This document shows positions 1-12,800 of a stretch of 64,000 bases of DNA, piece by piece. The translations under genes and the position numbers were made by a program. How positions within the stretch are numbered: the first letter of the stretch is position 1; every line of letters starts with the position of its first letter. This DNA comes from Adineta ricciae (lineage: Eukaryota; Rotifera; Eurotatoria; Adinetida; Adinetidae), in contig CAJNOJ010000002.1 of NCBI GenBank assembly GCA_905250025.1, forward strand, positions 496,001-560,000. Reading direction: 5' to 3'. Under the pieces are notes generated by a model that did no database searches, was not told where the DNA came from, and was given only the letters and a program-made list of their open reading frames with translations.

Positions 1-714
1 TACTTTTCAAAGGAATGTCGTGAAAAATAAGGGAATTCCTCATGTCAAAACATGGTATCTCTACCTTAACGTTCGAGTATAAGGTGTAGCTGACAGAGAA
101 TTTCATCAAACATCCGAATGACTAATTATAAAAAAACTTCTATACCTGACATCGTAAAAAACAATGTAAAAGTAGTTCTGATACTTTCGTTAGTAGTACT
201 TCTCTAACCTTTATCGGTAAGCACGCGTGATTTTTTTTCTCTCCTGTGCCTTGAATAGTTTTTCTCGGTAGGTAGTGATAGGAAGTGAATACAAACATCT
301 TTTTCACGCTTACAACGGCACTCATACTCCAAATGAAAGATTCATACATTGCGTTGATGTAAGCTGTGTTCTCTATTAGAATGTTTTATTTTGTGAATAC
401 AGAAAAGATTATGAACAACAACAACAACAAACAAAAAGGAAAAAAAATGACAAAATAGAGATTGATGATCGCAGATAGATTAATACAGACTCGCATATTA
501 AGCAGAAGAATATGATGGGCTTGTTGTTGAAAGCTGACAACACCGGATGTGAGTAAACGTATGGGAGATGAAGGACGAGAAAAAGAAATGCAGCTCGAGT
601 AAGCAGTGAAAAATAAAAGGGACAAATGAGACAAGAATAAATTCATTCGATCATAGGAGACAATGTTGAAGAAAATGGAAAAGAAAAGAAAGTTTTAAAA
701 ACTACAATAGCCTA
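1..714. other. Intergenic / 3' flank of ALIX gene
   Basis: No convincing coding exon was seen on either strand. The short open frames lie in A-rich or CAA-repeat sequence and resemble no protein I know. On the minus strand an AATAAA-type signal lies near 384-390, a plausible polyadenylation signal for the ALIX gene that ends at 715. Confidence 0.5.
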
Positions 715-3700
715 TTATTTCTTTTTACCACCTGCCGATTGAGGTTTCTCAACACCATAACCTAAATGCATAGAAATGTGTTAATTACTGGTACTATTTC
801 ACAAAATTAACTTATCACCTTGTTGTGGATATTGAGTAGCTCCCGCCATTGGATAGGCTGGCGCCGCTGAAACAATACAAAACAAGTAGAAAAATCATTT
901 GTTTTTCATCACCGCTTACTCATGTTAAAGAATGGATTATATGGATTGTAACCAGGTGGCATGGGAAAGAATGGTTGCATGTATGCACCTGGGTATGGTA
1001 ATGAAGAACCATCTAAAACAGCAGAAAATGTTCACTGATTCATTTCTCCGTTTTGTCGTCTTACCAGGTGTTGTCGTTGGTGGTGGACCACCAGTTGGTG
1101 GAGCCGATGGCTGTTGGGATTGCGGGTAAGGTGGAGCAGCACTAGCTGCGTATGGATTAGCTCCTGTAGGAGAGAGAGAGAAGAGTGGATTTACACGTAT
1201 TATTCAAAGTAACGAATATTTCGTACCAGCTTGTTGTGTCGATGCTGTTGTCGTCGGTTGGTTTCCTCCAACAATTCCTCGTTGTATGTCTTTCATCAGA
1301 TCTTCTTTTTCCGTTTTACGAGCAAAGACAAAATCAGATACTTTATTTTGAAATTTAAGCAATAATGGTGTCAGATCATTATAGAACTAAATAGAAAGGA
1401 TTCTCAAGTAAGAATACGAAATATCAACAATATCTTGCTTACTTTGGTTCCTTCTCTCAAGTTACTCAATAATTCTTGAAAAGCATCATATGCTCGTGCG
1501 AGATTCTTTAGCATTTCTTCGCGTATGGCTGATGATTCGTTTCCTTGTTTTTCATTTTGAAATTGTTGATGCGCACGACGAATATTTTCAACTAATTGCT
1601 CTTGTTTCGAAACACTTTCCGTTATTTGTTGACGCAATGGCGTATAGATCGATTCGATTTCATGTACAACAATACTGTTTTCATCGTTGTGCGAGCCTTG
1701 ATGAAATGCTGCAACCAAACGTGCACGGACGCCATCAGAATCTGTATTTTTCAATTCGGATTCCATCACTTCACGCTCAGCTTTGATAGCTGCTACAGTT
1801 TCCATTAAACGCTGTAATTCGCGTACACTGAATGAATCACGTAATGCACCAGCAGCCGTTGCTGATGGAAGTTCACCGGCAAGTTCATGCTGAAATGAAC
1901 CGACATTGTTGTTTCAATTGAATTTCATATTGGGAAAGACTTGTACTTACCGTTTGTTTACTAAGTAAAACAATACAATCTCGATTCATACGATATTTTT
2001 CTTGGACAACTCGATCTGCATTGATGGCATTTTGAATAATATCCATGTATTTCTTTGCCTCTTCACGTAATGGAACAGTCAAAGTCGATGAAATTGTACG
2101 TGTCCAACGCTCTTTAAATTGATTTCGTAGTTCAGTATCACCACGTTCTTCGTCATCGAGCATACGATTTGCCTTAAGAAGAAAAATGGCAATAAGATAA
2201 CAAAACAAGAAACGAAGGAGATCTTACTTCATCAAGAATTTCCTTGTTTCGTTGTAATGATTCAGGTAAATCATTGATCATCTTGTCTAAAGTATTAATA
2301 CCACCTTGTCGTTTGATTTCGTTCGATTTTTCGGCAACTGATGGAGGAATATCACGACCACCTCTATCTTCGATAGCAGCAGGTAAATTAAGCGATGCCA
2401 AAAGTCTAAAAGATGAGATAATTATTCATAACTTATCAGTACATCACTCGACATTTCACATACGAATTTAAGACGTTCGTTGCTTCACGAAGACGATTAA
2501 TTTCAATGTTCATAATTTCTGCTCGTTTCGAACTAAATGCTGCCAATGCGTTATTCAATGCAATTGGAACAAGCGATGCAAACAGATCTAGAAAAATACT
2601 CTCCTCTCACAACCGTAATCGTTTTATTTGACAAAAGTTTTACCTCTAAAATCCGGTGTAATCGGAAATGTAACTGGTAATGGTTTTGCAATTGGCTGTG
2701 CTATAATCACTTCGAGTGTTTTCACATCCGGTACACGTTCGTGGTAAACGAAATCATTATCCTTCTTTGCAGCAGTCAAAGCTTTGTTAACTTCATCTTG
2801 ATTTGCACGCAGTGCTGGTGTGAAGGCAGCTATTGTACATTTACTCACAGCTTGATCAGCAAAGTCTTTAGCATGCTAAAACCCAAATCAATATTCACTC
2901 GCTTCCACATATTCCTATTGAACTTACTTCGTAACGTGCAACCTTGAGACCGTATTTTCGATCAGCCTGAGCTTGATTACCAGCATGATATTCAGTTTTC
3001 GATTGAAATAACAAGTGTTTAACAAACATAATATTGATATAATTCTAAATGAGAGAAACTGTTGATTTCACAAGTGTTCGACATACAAAATTGCTTGTCA
3101 GAGGACGGTAATTACTTATTTTCTCAAGAAAAGAAAAACATCACGGTTATACTGACGCACAGAACGGAAAAAGAACATGACGTTTCCATTGCTACACATT
3201 TAGAATATTGAATCTGATTTTCTACATGATAGTTTGCTGAAGAATCACTTACCTCTGGAATGATTTTCTTTGCACTTTCGGTTTTTGACGATGTATACGC
3301 TTCCTTATAACAATCTGCAGCATGTGCTGCAACTTTCGCAGCAATATCATCTAAATTCAATGCACATCAACAGAACTGACACAAACAATCGATTTGTCTA
3401 CCTTTCAAACTCGCTGATTTCAAATAGATAAGTTCAGCAGCTTGAGCTAACATCAACCATGACATACTTGCTAAGACCGCTGGTTCAAAATCAACAGAGA
3501 GATCCGATAATGAATTAGCATTAACATAATCTTTCAGGAACGAAAAAACGCCTGATGCTAATTGAAAATATCTCAATGCCGTTTTCATCTGATCATCAAT
3601 CGAGAGATTTTGTGCCAAAGCTAACTCGCTATAAGCATGTCCAATGTTGAACAGAACACACGCTTTTTCGTAGGCTAATTTCCATGAGCCATTCGTTTTT

Positions 3701-4074
3701 TGTTTACTACCAAATAAACTTCCACCACTAACAAATCCATCTTGCCATTTGAAATAAATTCGAATTTGGTTTTCCGTTATTGGTAGTTTGTGTTCGATCG
3801 CACATATTTGATCATAATATCTATAAAAATCAATATTCAGTTGAGAAGAATAGGGTCAACGGGAACATTACCGAAGTAGTTTAGAGCAATCGTCTTTGTA
3901 GTTACTGCGAAGTAATGCTTCAGCACGAAGAGAATTCAGACCATCAACAGAAGCTGAATAGTCTTCTTTATCACCAACCATTGTTTTAATAAAATTCTTG
4001 ATTGGCGTTGAAACATTGACATCAAACGCTTTCTTCGATGGAACCGTAAGAAATTGATTTGGATTCGTAGCCAT
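715..4074 (-). CDS. PDCD6IP: ALIX / programmed cell death 6-interacting protein (BRO1-domain ESCRT adaptor)
   Basis: ALIX is a cytosolic adaptor that links ESCRT-I and ESCRT-III in multivesicular-body sorting, abscission and membrane repair. The N-terminal exon (3872-4074, beginning [15 protein letters not shown]) and the next large exon (3402-3820) encode the BRO1 domain. The middle exons encode the coiled V domain, with family signatures such as [11 protein letters not shown] near 2370-2400 and FKERW near 2110. The end of the V domain lies at 1440-1800. The C-terminus (about 720-1250) is proline-rich and contains PSAP (in QQPSAPP), the TSG101-binding tetrapeptide also present in human ALIX, plus a PPYP stretch resembling the ALG-2-binding region. 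The last codons read GGKKK followed by TAA at 715-717. At least ten short introns interrupt the gene; exon 1 ends in a GTAAT donor at 3867-3871. It is head-to-head with GCP3, 389 bp away. Identity is secure; a few internal exon ends are approximate. Confidence 0.95.
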
Positions 4075-4463
4075 AGTTTTCGAAATATCACTCTAGGAAG
4101 AAACAGTAAAACGAAGCAGTTCGATGTTTTATGAACAAAGTCAAATCTGACATACTTCTTTCTTCTAGACAGAAGAGTAAGAGAAAAGAAGAAGTTGCTC
4201 GATCGTCATCAAACAATCAACAATGAGTCATGATGACTCGTAACCAATCAAAACAATTCCAACCGATAGATGGCTTTTCAATAGAAATATTCATCAGCAA
4301 AATCGATGGATAAACAAGAAAAATAACGGCAAATTATTAAATTCTTTCAGCAGATATCGATGACTAATCATATTTGATTTGATGAGTCATTGAGTGTTTG
4401 TCAAGTATCCTATTCAGGGTAGTGTTGTGTAGGCGTAGAATACTTCTTCTTCATCCACCAACT
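4075..4463. other. Divergent intergenic region between ALIX and GCP3
   Basis: These 389 bp separate two divergently transcribed genes and must hold both 5' UTRs and both promoters. I see AT-rich sequence and several TGACTCA/TGAGTCA-like words (for example near 4237 and 4382) but no clear TATA box or other convincing element. Confidence 0.4.
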
Positions 4464-7400
4464 ATGGCCGGTTCACAACTAGCATTAATCAAAAATTTAT
4501 GTCTCTGTTATTGTGATAATAAACCAGGTATTATTCTGGAATGACCAATGTATTTCATTCTTTTTGCGACTTCTATAGATGCTTTGGACAGAACTGTAAA
4601 TACAGTTTCACATTTACTACATTCGTAAGTACGCAGATCCTAGGATTATCGAATTATCGAGAGGATTTGTTCTAGACAACATGGAAATACTTACCAAGAC
4701 GATATACGGTTGCTTGACAAGATTTGGAAGCACTGTAAATAGAACTTGTTTTAAGAGTCTTTATTGCATTTGTTTGTTATGTGATATAGTTCAAAAATAT
4801 GGACGAAATCAAGAAATGCTTCGTTTCGGGCAAGTCTATGCTCGATTAAATAAACTTGTAAGTTTCTGAAAACGAAATATTGGATTTTATTAATTTCCAT
4901 GTGGAATACGCTTCTCATATTTTAAAATACATTCCTATTCTAAATAGGAAACATACTCTCAAGAGATCTGATTGAATAAGCGAGGAGGAAAAGTGATTCA
5001 TTTCTGATTTTTGTTGATACTTGCCGATTGTTCAACTGAATACATCCGATTTTTCATCTATTTAGAAAGTTTTAAAAGTCCGATTGGAAACACTTCAATT
5101 TCTCTATGCACTGGCTGATACAGCCTCGACAGAGCGTTCTCATGACTCGATAAGTCGTCCACTTCCAACCTCGTCAGCTAGTAGCTTTGACATTCCATCA
5201 TTTTCACTTCTTTCAACTCGACACGAATCATTCAATGGTAAAGAGAATGGCTTATCTCATAATTCTTCGCACATAAAATCATCGACATCATTACAAAAAC
5301 TTCTTCAATATTCAAACGGTGATGAAACTGCTCTTTCAGCTACCAATCAGCATCAATTAACAATGAATCATACAAACAATGAAATCGACACACTTTCCGG
5401 TGCCAAACGAGATAGTGACGAAGCGAAGATTTTACGCGAACTTTTATTCGGTATGCAAGGCATCGAAACACCGCGTTTGTCAGCCAATGATACAAATATC
5501 GATCGTTGTACACGTTCATTAATCGCCCGTTTTCTCGAATGTGGATGGTTGTATGAAAAAATTCGAAAGATTATTAATACACCAACAACAAGCCTTGTTG
5601 CTCAAGCTTTCGTTGCAAATCTCTCGAGCGAACTACGAGAATACCACCGACTGATCTCTGTTATTGAACAACAAGTAAAACACATCTGTCACGAATCAAT
5701 AAACTATTTCTTGAATTTTAGGCCAATACACCTGGTATGGTATCATTGAAGAAACTCCATGTGTGGATGTGCACGCCGATGCAACGTTTAAAATGTCTTG
5801 CCGCTGTTGCTGATACATGTCAAGGTTGGTGTTGTCTCTGAGTACAAAACATGCAGTTGTACTTTTGAATTTCAGGTAAAAAAGGTGGACAACTTCTGTC
5901 GGTACTCTACATGCATAGTCAACATGGCGATACATTGCAACAATCAATACTTTATCCATTGCTTTACAATTGTACAATACCAATACGAGATATGATTGTC
6001 GAATGGATTTGCAATGGAATTATCAATGATCCTTATCAGGAATTTTTCGTTTCAACTGATAAAATGGTTAGTGAAGAGAAGTTATGGTATGATAAGTATA
6101 CGTTGCGCGTACCGATGATTCCATCGTTTATTTCCATGGAACAAGCAAAGAAAATTTGGATTACGGGAAAATCGATCAATTTCTTACGTGTTGTGTGTAA
6201 AGACCGAACAATGTTACAGATATTGAAGACACCTGCGCCGTGTAAGTGAAGAATAGAGTGACTTATAAGGAATTGTTGCCTTTTTTAAATTCAGCTCAAA
6301 GTTTGTTTCAACAACAACGGTCAACGGAGTTTCAGGATATGATCGTTTCCGTTTATAATGATACGACACGGTATCTTCGTTCAATTCTCGATGACAAATA
6401 TCAAATGATGGACCATTTCAAAGCAATAAAACGTTATTTATTATTAGGTCAAGGTGACTTCATCAAATACTTAATGGATTTAATGGAAAATGAATTAAAC
6501 AAAGCTGCCAATCAAGTTTTCTACCATAATCTTCAATCCTTAATGGATGCAGCAATTCGTGTAACCAATGCTCAATATGAAAGCGAAGACATTATCAAAC
6601 GTCTGGATTTACGTTTGATGTACGTTTCACCATCCGAACTCGGTTGGGATGTTTGTTGTCTTGATTACAAATTCGATGGACCATTGCGAACAATTTTTAC
6701 CGAGGAAAATTCATTACGATATATGAGAATATTCAATCATCTATGGCGTGTCAAACGCATGGAGTATACAACATGTGGCGTATGGAAACAACTGATTAAA
6801 TCATCGAGACAATTTGCTGCGATTCCGGGTAAAAATATGATTTGTTTCTCAAAAAAGTCGAACCTTCTTTTTTAGAAATATCCGATATGACTCATTCATG
6901 CTTTGTCATGTCAAATGAAATGACGAAGTTCGTGCAAAGTGTGAACTATTATATCATGTTCGAAGTTCTCGAATGCTCATGGAGTGATTTATTGAGTAAA
7001 TTGATGGAAGCGAAAGATTTAGAACAAATTCTGGAAGCGCACGATGATTCATTATTGAAAATCTTAACGCGTCTTCATCTCGATGGTCATGAAACGAGCC
7101 AAGAATTAGCCAAACAATTGCGCTGTATATTTGATTTAATATTGAATTTTGGTGCGATTATCCAGCGTTTGATTCAATGTGTTGAGACGGAACTCGCAGC
7201 ACGAAAACCGTATCAACAGCAACAACGTCATGGAACTTTTACGAAAAATAATGACTCGGTAGGGAATGAACTTGCTAGAATTTTTCGACACAGAAAACTT
7301 GCGGTTGTTTAGGATGCGGAAGTTCAAAGATTTCATACGGTATTCAAACCACAGTTGAAAAAGATCAAAAGCGATTTCTTAATCGTTAAAAAAGCATTTC

Positions 7401-7582
7401 GAGTATGTGAGAAGGAGATCACTCAAACTTGATTCTTTTATTCGATGTTTTTCTAGGATGCTGTATTGAAATTTCTTCAACAATTAAAGTCTCATCCTGA
7501 TATAACTTTACGTTCGTTAAGCTTCCGCTTAAATTTCAATGAAGTCTACAAAGTATCGCATGCATTGAAATCAACTGCATAG
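4464..7582 (+). CDS. TUBGCP3: Gamma-tubulin complex component 3 (GCP3/Spc98 family)
   Basis: This is a subunit of the gamma-tubulin small complex/ring complex that nucleates microtubules at centrosomes. The start ATG at 4464 gives MAGSQLALIKN and is followed by several small exons. The protein then shows the GCP N-terminal GRIP1 region (for example LREYHRLISVIEQQ near 5640). Strongly family-like blocks follow, including HDKYTL-type WYDKYTLRVPMIPSF near 6095-6130, GKSINFLR near 6170, and RYLLLGQGDFIKYLMDL near 6430-6480. The GRIP2 region contains RRLDxRL-, WDV- and NFLWRxKRMEY-like motifs (6600-6770) and FEVLECSWSDL (6960-6990). The C-terminal exons end with SFRLNFNEVYK and then TAG at 7580-7582. 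The paralogue GCP2 is less likely because the LGQGDF and SFRLxFNE context matches GCP3. About ten introns of roughly 50 nt are removed. Confidence 0.93.
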
Positions 7583-7722
7583 AACGCCATGTTTTTCTGT
7601 AAACTTTCTTTGTTAATCTCAAAATTGATCATTTTTTATTGACATTTGTGCTAACCTGTAGACAGGAATGATTTTCTTATTTTGATAGGGGTTGTGTTCT
7701 TGAAAATAGATTTTTCTTCCAG

Positions 7723-7751
7723 AATAAAATACCAAACAAGTTTATCTTCAG
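7723..7751 (+). promoter_or_regulatory. Poly(A) signal followed by splice acceptor (candidate trans-splice site)
   Basis: AATAAA at 7723-7728 lies 140 nt after the GCP3 stop codon. A pyrimidine-rich TTATCTTCAG ends at 7751, directly before the ATG of the next small gene. A cleavage signal plus an acceptor with no local upstream donor is the layout expected between genes of a spliced-leader operon. The elements are seen; their use is inferred. Confidence 0.45.
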
Positions 7752-7889
7752 ATGACAGATTCACCCGATTGGTCAATTTTCATCTTCATTGGTTTCGTTC
7801 TTCTCGGTACTATCTGTTTGATATTTAAATTAACAGTTGGATCGTGTTATAAACCTCCGCCGTCGACATTCAATCAACGATATGATTAA
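7752..7889 (+). CDS. 45-aa single-pass membrane microprotein, unknown function
   Basis: This short open frame begins MTDSPDWSIFIF and ends NQRYD before TAA at 7887-7889. A hydrophobic stretch at about residues 9-31 (FIFIGFVLLGTICLIF core) would make one membrane span, with an acidic N-terminal side and a short tail containing KPPP. It starts immediately after a splice-acceptor-like TTATCTTCAG and has its own AATAAA-rich region near 8054-8062, so it has the parts of an expressed gene although it is tiny. It lies 169 bp downstream of GCP3 on the same strand. I do not recognise a family; small integral membrane subunits are a general possibility only. Without an expression record it could still be a chance frame. 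Confidence 0.5.
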   Translation: MTDSPDWSIFIFIGFVLLGTICLIFKLTVGSCYKPPPSTFNQRYD

Positions 7890-8154
7890 AAAAGAATTTA
7901 AGACGAGAATGACGACAAGTTTTCATCCATGAATTCAAGGTTTTCCTTTTTGACTTCCATTCATGTGATAAGTTTGTTATTTTTCACTTCATTTCATAGG
8001 GTGTACTTCAATCAAACATATATGTATATAAAACAACGTTTTTTTCCACTAGAGAATAAAAATAATTCAACATAAAGAAAAAGGAAAAGACGAACATCAT
8101 CAAGAATAGAAACTGAATGAAAATAATAAAAAAATAATAATCAACAGTGAACTT

Positions 8155-9858
8155 TTAAAGAATAATATGTGGTTGATAACTCAATGAACTAGTTGTAACT
8201 GTTGTCCATTCACTTGAACCAGTAGTACTTGAATATGTCGCGGATTCGATCAAATGATTCGTTGTTGAATCAGTCGATGGCTGCGTCGAGCTTTTACTTT
8301 TCGTTCCGTTTCGCTTTCTTCGAGTATTTACAAGTGGTGGACTATCAGCAGGTATAATTCCTTTCATTGATGATGACGAAATTATTTTTGTTGATGACAT
8401 TGCTTGTTTGACTCGCGGCCGATTTTTATTCCACGTTACATAATAGATCAGAAATGACAGACCAGCAACAAGTAAACCAATACAAATACCGAGAAGAAGC
8501 ATCCAGATACTGCTTAGATTTGTTTTTGTCGATTTGCTCGTGTCTTTGTCGGCAATTAAAGATTGTAAATCGGATGTTTTATTTTGCGCATGTAATGCGG
8601 ATGGTTCGAGATCAGAGTGATTCGAATGAATCTCAGTTTCATCGCCCTCCTCATCGAACATAGGTGGACGAAAATTAGGTGCTTGAATAACACTCAAACG
8701 AAGTGGTAGTATTGTTCGTTGTGGTGAAGGAAATGTTAACGAGATATTTAAGCACGGATTGAAATTTACTGATGTACAAATATGTAAGAGTGGACGAAGA
8801 ACATCAGTGTAAAGAATTGTATTGTTATGTGTGATGATATCATCGTAACCTAGTGTTGACCGTGGTCCACGTTTTTCTGTTAGAGTATATCGTCGATCGA
8901 AGTTGGTTTGTTCGTTCAAATGAACGGCGAGAATCTTTTCTTCTAAACTCAAATAGATGATTTTCGTTGAGAAATCAATTGTTGCTGTACATGGATATGG
9001 TCGGTTATCGTATGACGAAGGTATTTTGAATAGAAAATCACATTTATTGACACTTAAAGAACAACGTATGACTGTACACCAACCGTAAGAATCGCCAATT
9101 ATATAACCCTCGGATGTCAATTGATCGATAATTAAATCGCTAATACGTAGATTTGGACTTAGTTCACGTAAACGATTCATAAATGGAGCTGAACCGCGTG
9201 CGCGTGGTCGTTCTAATAAGTCAATTGTTTGAATATCTGAATGACCGTATACATAGAGTATTGATGAAACATGATGAATGTTAACAAATAACGGCATTTC
9301 ACTACGAATTGAATTCATCAATGAATGATTCGAAAAATTCGAGATCCACCATCCATCAGAATATTGCAAACGATAAACAGTGCGTTCGTGTGGTGCGGTC
9401 AGATAAATATGACCATGTTCGTCACCAGTCACATCGTGAAACCGCGGCACATCTTCTTGAGAGAGTAAAAGATGAAATGAATCATCACCACCAAATAGAA
9501 TTGGCCACCAAAGATAAACACCTGAGAGAGATGTCAAAACTACAACATTTGCTGTTGTATCGCTTCTCGAAGAAGAAGAAGAATCATGTGCATGATGGTC
9601 TTCGTTTTCATATTCATCTGTGGGTATATCGTTCTCGTCAACAGATGGTTTGAAACGATTATGAATCAATGTTGTAAGATTTCGTAATTTCGTTTTTTGA
9701 GCGGATGCCCGATCGTGAATGTGTGATGAGCTGTCATTCTTTTTCGATCGTAATTTATCTTTCAGTGATGATGGCGATGATGGTGACCAAGCAAATGCCA
9801 AATGAATGACGAGAACAGTAATGATAATAAGAATTGCCGAATAATGATAATAGATCAT
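8155..9858 (-). CDS. Type I membrane glycoprotein with probable beta-propeller-like ectodomain, unknown
   Basis: A single exon encodes 567 aa. The first roughly 23 residues are a signal peptide (IIITVLVIHLAFA core, cleavage likely before WSPSS). A Ser/Asp/His-rich linker follows, then about 350 residues in which short strands recur with phrases such as GHIYLTAP, VYGHSDIQTIDL, GYIIGDSYGWCTVIRC and IIYLSLEEKILAVHL. These resemble NHL, YWTD or other propeller blades, without a clear family signature. Several N-x-S/T sites and paired cysteines fit an extracellular domain. A membrane span (WMLLLGICIGLLVAGLSFL) lies at about residues 443-465, followed by a basic, Ser/Thr-rich cytoplasmic tail. The start was chosen because it directly precedes the signal peptide. 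I cannot name the protein. Confidence 0.82.
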   Translation of the reverse strand: MIYYHYSAILIIITVLVIHLAFAWSPSSPSSLKDKLRSKKNDSSSHIHDRASAQKTKLRNLTTLIHNRFKPSVDENDIPTDEYENEDHHAHDSSSSSRSDTTANVVVLTSLSGVYLWWPILFGGDDSFHLLLSQEDVPRFHDVTGDEHGHIYLTAPHERTVYRLQYSDGWWISNFSNHSLMNSIRSEMPLFVNIHHVSSILYVYGHSDIQTIDLLERPRARGSAPFMNRLRELSPNLRISDLIIDQLTSEGYIIGDSYGWCTVIRCSLSVNKCDFLFKIPSSYDNRPYPCTATIDFSTKIIYLSLEEKILAVHLNEQTNFDRRYTLTEKRGPRSTLGYDDIITHNNTILYTDVLRPLLHICTSVNFNPCLNISLTFPSPQRTILPLRLSVIQAPNFRPPMFDEEGDETEIHSNHSDLEPSALHAQNKTSDLQSLIADKDTSKSTKTNLSSIWMLLLGICIGLLVAGLSFLIYYVTWNKNRPRVKQAMSSTKIISSSSMKGIIPADSPPLVNTRRKRNGTKSKSSTQPSTDSTTNHLIESATYSSTTGSSEWTTVTTSSLSYQPHIIL

Positions 9859-12800
9859 CGAAAAGTAGAACTAAACCAACTGAATGAATGTCAATCATTA
9901 GCGAACAGATAAAAAGGAGAGAAAAAAAGGGAAGAGAAAGATACACTTCAGATTTGATTTGCTGTCTGTAGGGCATAACGAGGGAGAGCGAGAGATTGTT
10001 CTTTCGTTTCGCTTCGAGGTAGACTAAGCCGAAAAGCACTATGTGATTTGATCCTGTTTATATCTAATGAGAATGATGCAAGTATTATTGTACATATACG
10101 CATATGTATCTATCATTATTCTTTCTTTCTTTTTTTTTATTTACTACAACATATCCTCTTGTACTAAGGCTACACAATCGTCTCCTCTTTCTTTATTAAA
10201 ACTAATATTTGAGATAAATTGTTTGAGACAATCTACAGACGTACGTGCACACACACTCTCATTAACATTATAAAAGAGACGATGATGGCCAACAATAACA
10301 AGGAAGCAAGGTGACTGTCTTGGTCAATGAACTGATTTCGTCATCCGATGGAAAGCGTGAGAAATAAAAGAAGAAGAAGCCTTTCAAAAATAAAGAACAA
10401 ATGCATAAGATACCCTACCAGAGTGTATCGATACGAGAACTATTTCTCCCACTATTCTAGAGGACATCAAACGCGTGTACATTTTTTTCTTTTTTCACTT
10501 TCCACTTCAATTTGTTCTAAGTAATAGTGCGTCCCTAATTTACTACTTAAATGAACATGCGATACTACTTCTCTTTTTCTCATTGACAAATGCTCTAACT
10601 TCGAATTGTTCTTTCTTTTTCGTTTACCCATTAATCATGGTCATAGAACAGAAATCAATTTTTTGTATTTGGCATCATTGTCGCGTCTTTTGTCCCATTG
10701 TATATATGTACGCTAAATGGCACAAGGAGGTTCTAGACTACTATAGCTGACGTATGCTAGTCATATTTTGTTGATGACGATCAAACTGTGATCGAACGGT
10801 TGATAATTATGTTGCGTACTGATGATGAAATTTAATGACGCGATCATTCGAGATATGAAACATGGCTTTACCTGTTTGTGGTTACCATTGGAATCTCCGT
10901 GACGAATGAACCGGATTACTTTACAGTTTCACTTAATATGTTGAAGAGTCGACTATGCACACGTGTACTTGCCAATCTGGAGAATCTTTGTAATCGCTTG
11001 TCGAGAACTTTTCGTTTTTTCCTATACCGTCTGAGTACTCTCCCATCCGCTCTCTCTCCCTCTCTCTCTCTTTCTCTTATTCTTTGTCCTCTCTTTCATT
11101 CTCTTTTCGTTTTGACATTAGTCAATGCATAGTAAACCTTACACATAACGAATGAAAAAGAAAATCGAGACACTATTATGTGCATACGGTGTAAAACCCG
11201 TACTGCGGTTTTTTTCTCTGCTCGTTTCGCATATAAATAATAAGACGTTGCTGCCGTCGTCACTTTTGATATCTTACAACTACAAGAGAATTGATTTTTT
11301 TGCTTGTTCTTTCTATTGTAATATCCTTGATAATTTTTATCGTCTATCGTGCATCAGATCGCCTTACACATCGAGAAGAAATAATGATGCTGACGTGACA
11401 CGCACAATGAATCGATAAATTATGCTTTTTTTCATTTCATTGCTGTTTTAAAACACCAAGCAGTTCATATCTGTGTCAAAACGAATAACTTCCAGCACTG
11501 AAGACAAAGAATCGAACCGATCATCTTTAAGATTTCGTAGACTTTCAAATAAATGTCAGAAGTGAATCAATAAGTAGAAATTCATTATTTGACGATGATC
11601 TTGCATGTGTATTGACTTATAAAAAATAGATCTATTGCATGTTTTCAATGACATTTCATGTCTCAAGAGAGGAAATTTAGTCTGCTCAAATATGATTTGC
11701 TGAGGAAAGAGAAAAACTAACACATCGTTGTTTACTAACCTCAAGCGCGTCTCTCTAATATAATTTTATGCGTATATGATCATTGCTGCTATCGAATGAA
11801 ACCAAGGTCAAGAAAGTCAATGGATAAGTTGTCTCGAAAACTCGACTAAATACCGAATCTGTGGGTCAGATTGATTTTTGATTGTTTGGCTGAGACGTTG
11901 TTCCGCCTCTGTGCCATTGTCTTTGATCTATGAATGTCCATCTGATGAAAAGAAATCAAAATTAGGAAGCAGCTGCTGTCAAACGATCGTTAATACGTCA
12001 GCTTTAAGCATCACTCTTTTGTTTGTCTACGCTTTTCTTCTCTCTGCTGTCTCTTTTTTTTTTGTCTTGATAATCAGTCGACATGAGAAGAAAAAACAAT
12101 GCTTATCTACTTCGAAATTTATTGCGTCAGGATGAAAATTTTCAATTGGTACTCAAACTTCTCTTCTGACAATAATGAACATAACATCAGATGAATTGAC
12201 GGTACAACAGCGTTTTGGACGCGAAGGTTAATCTCTCACCATAATTCGCAATTGATTTGTTCGATAACTCGTGGCGAAAAGTTTCAATAAGAAGTCTTCA
12301 ATTGAAGATGAATAATCGCGCTCGCCAAGATCAACAAACTGATGAATCGCTTTTTGCCTTGATATACAAGGGGGAAAAGAGTTTAATCGTGCAGCCAGTC
12401 TTATATTTTAAACATTATAATCAATCTATGTATATAATTGCACTAGAAAGTATTTATCAAATATTGATCTTAAGGTTCACATCTATACAAGGATAAAATG
12501 CCTGAATAGAAAATTGAATAGAAGAAAGACGAGGATGTAATCCTTCGAAGATTGTATGCATAAAAGGTATATTGAAATATACTTGAAAAAGAAAATATGA
12601 ACAACAAATAAAAATTGACGTGCTTTTAAACTCAAGGGTTTCGATTCTCCCAGTTAACTTCAATTTTGTGTTCAATTCTATTCAATTGAATCGTTTACGA
12701 ATACATATTTCCCGTACAATTAGTCATGTCGGATGGCGTCATGAATGAATGTGTTATTTCAATGACATACTATCAGTGACGATAAACAAATACAATTAGA

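Noticed and set aside
5696..5983. Minus-strand frame across GCP3
   Set aside because: Antisense to GCP3 exons and an intron that match the family.
9309..9653. 114-codon plus-strand frame inside the type I membrane protein gene
   Set aside because: Antisense shadow of a well-supported coding exon.
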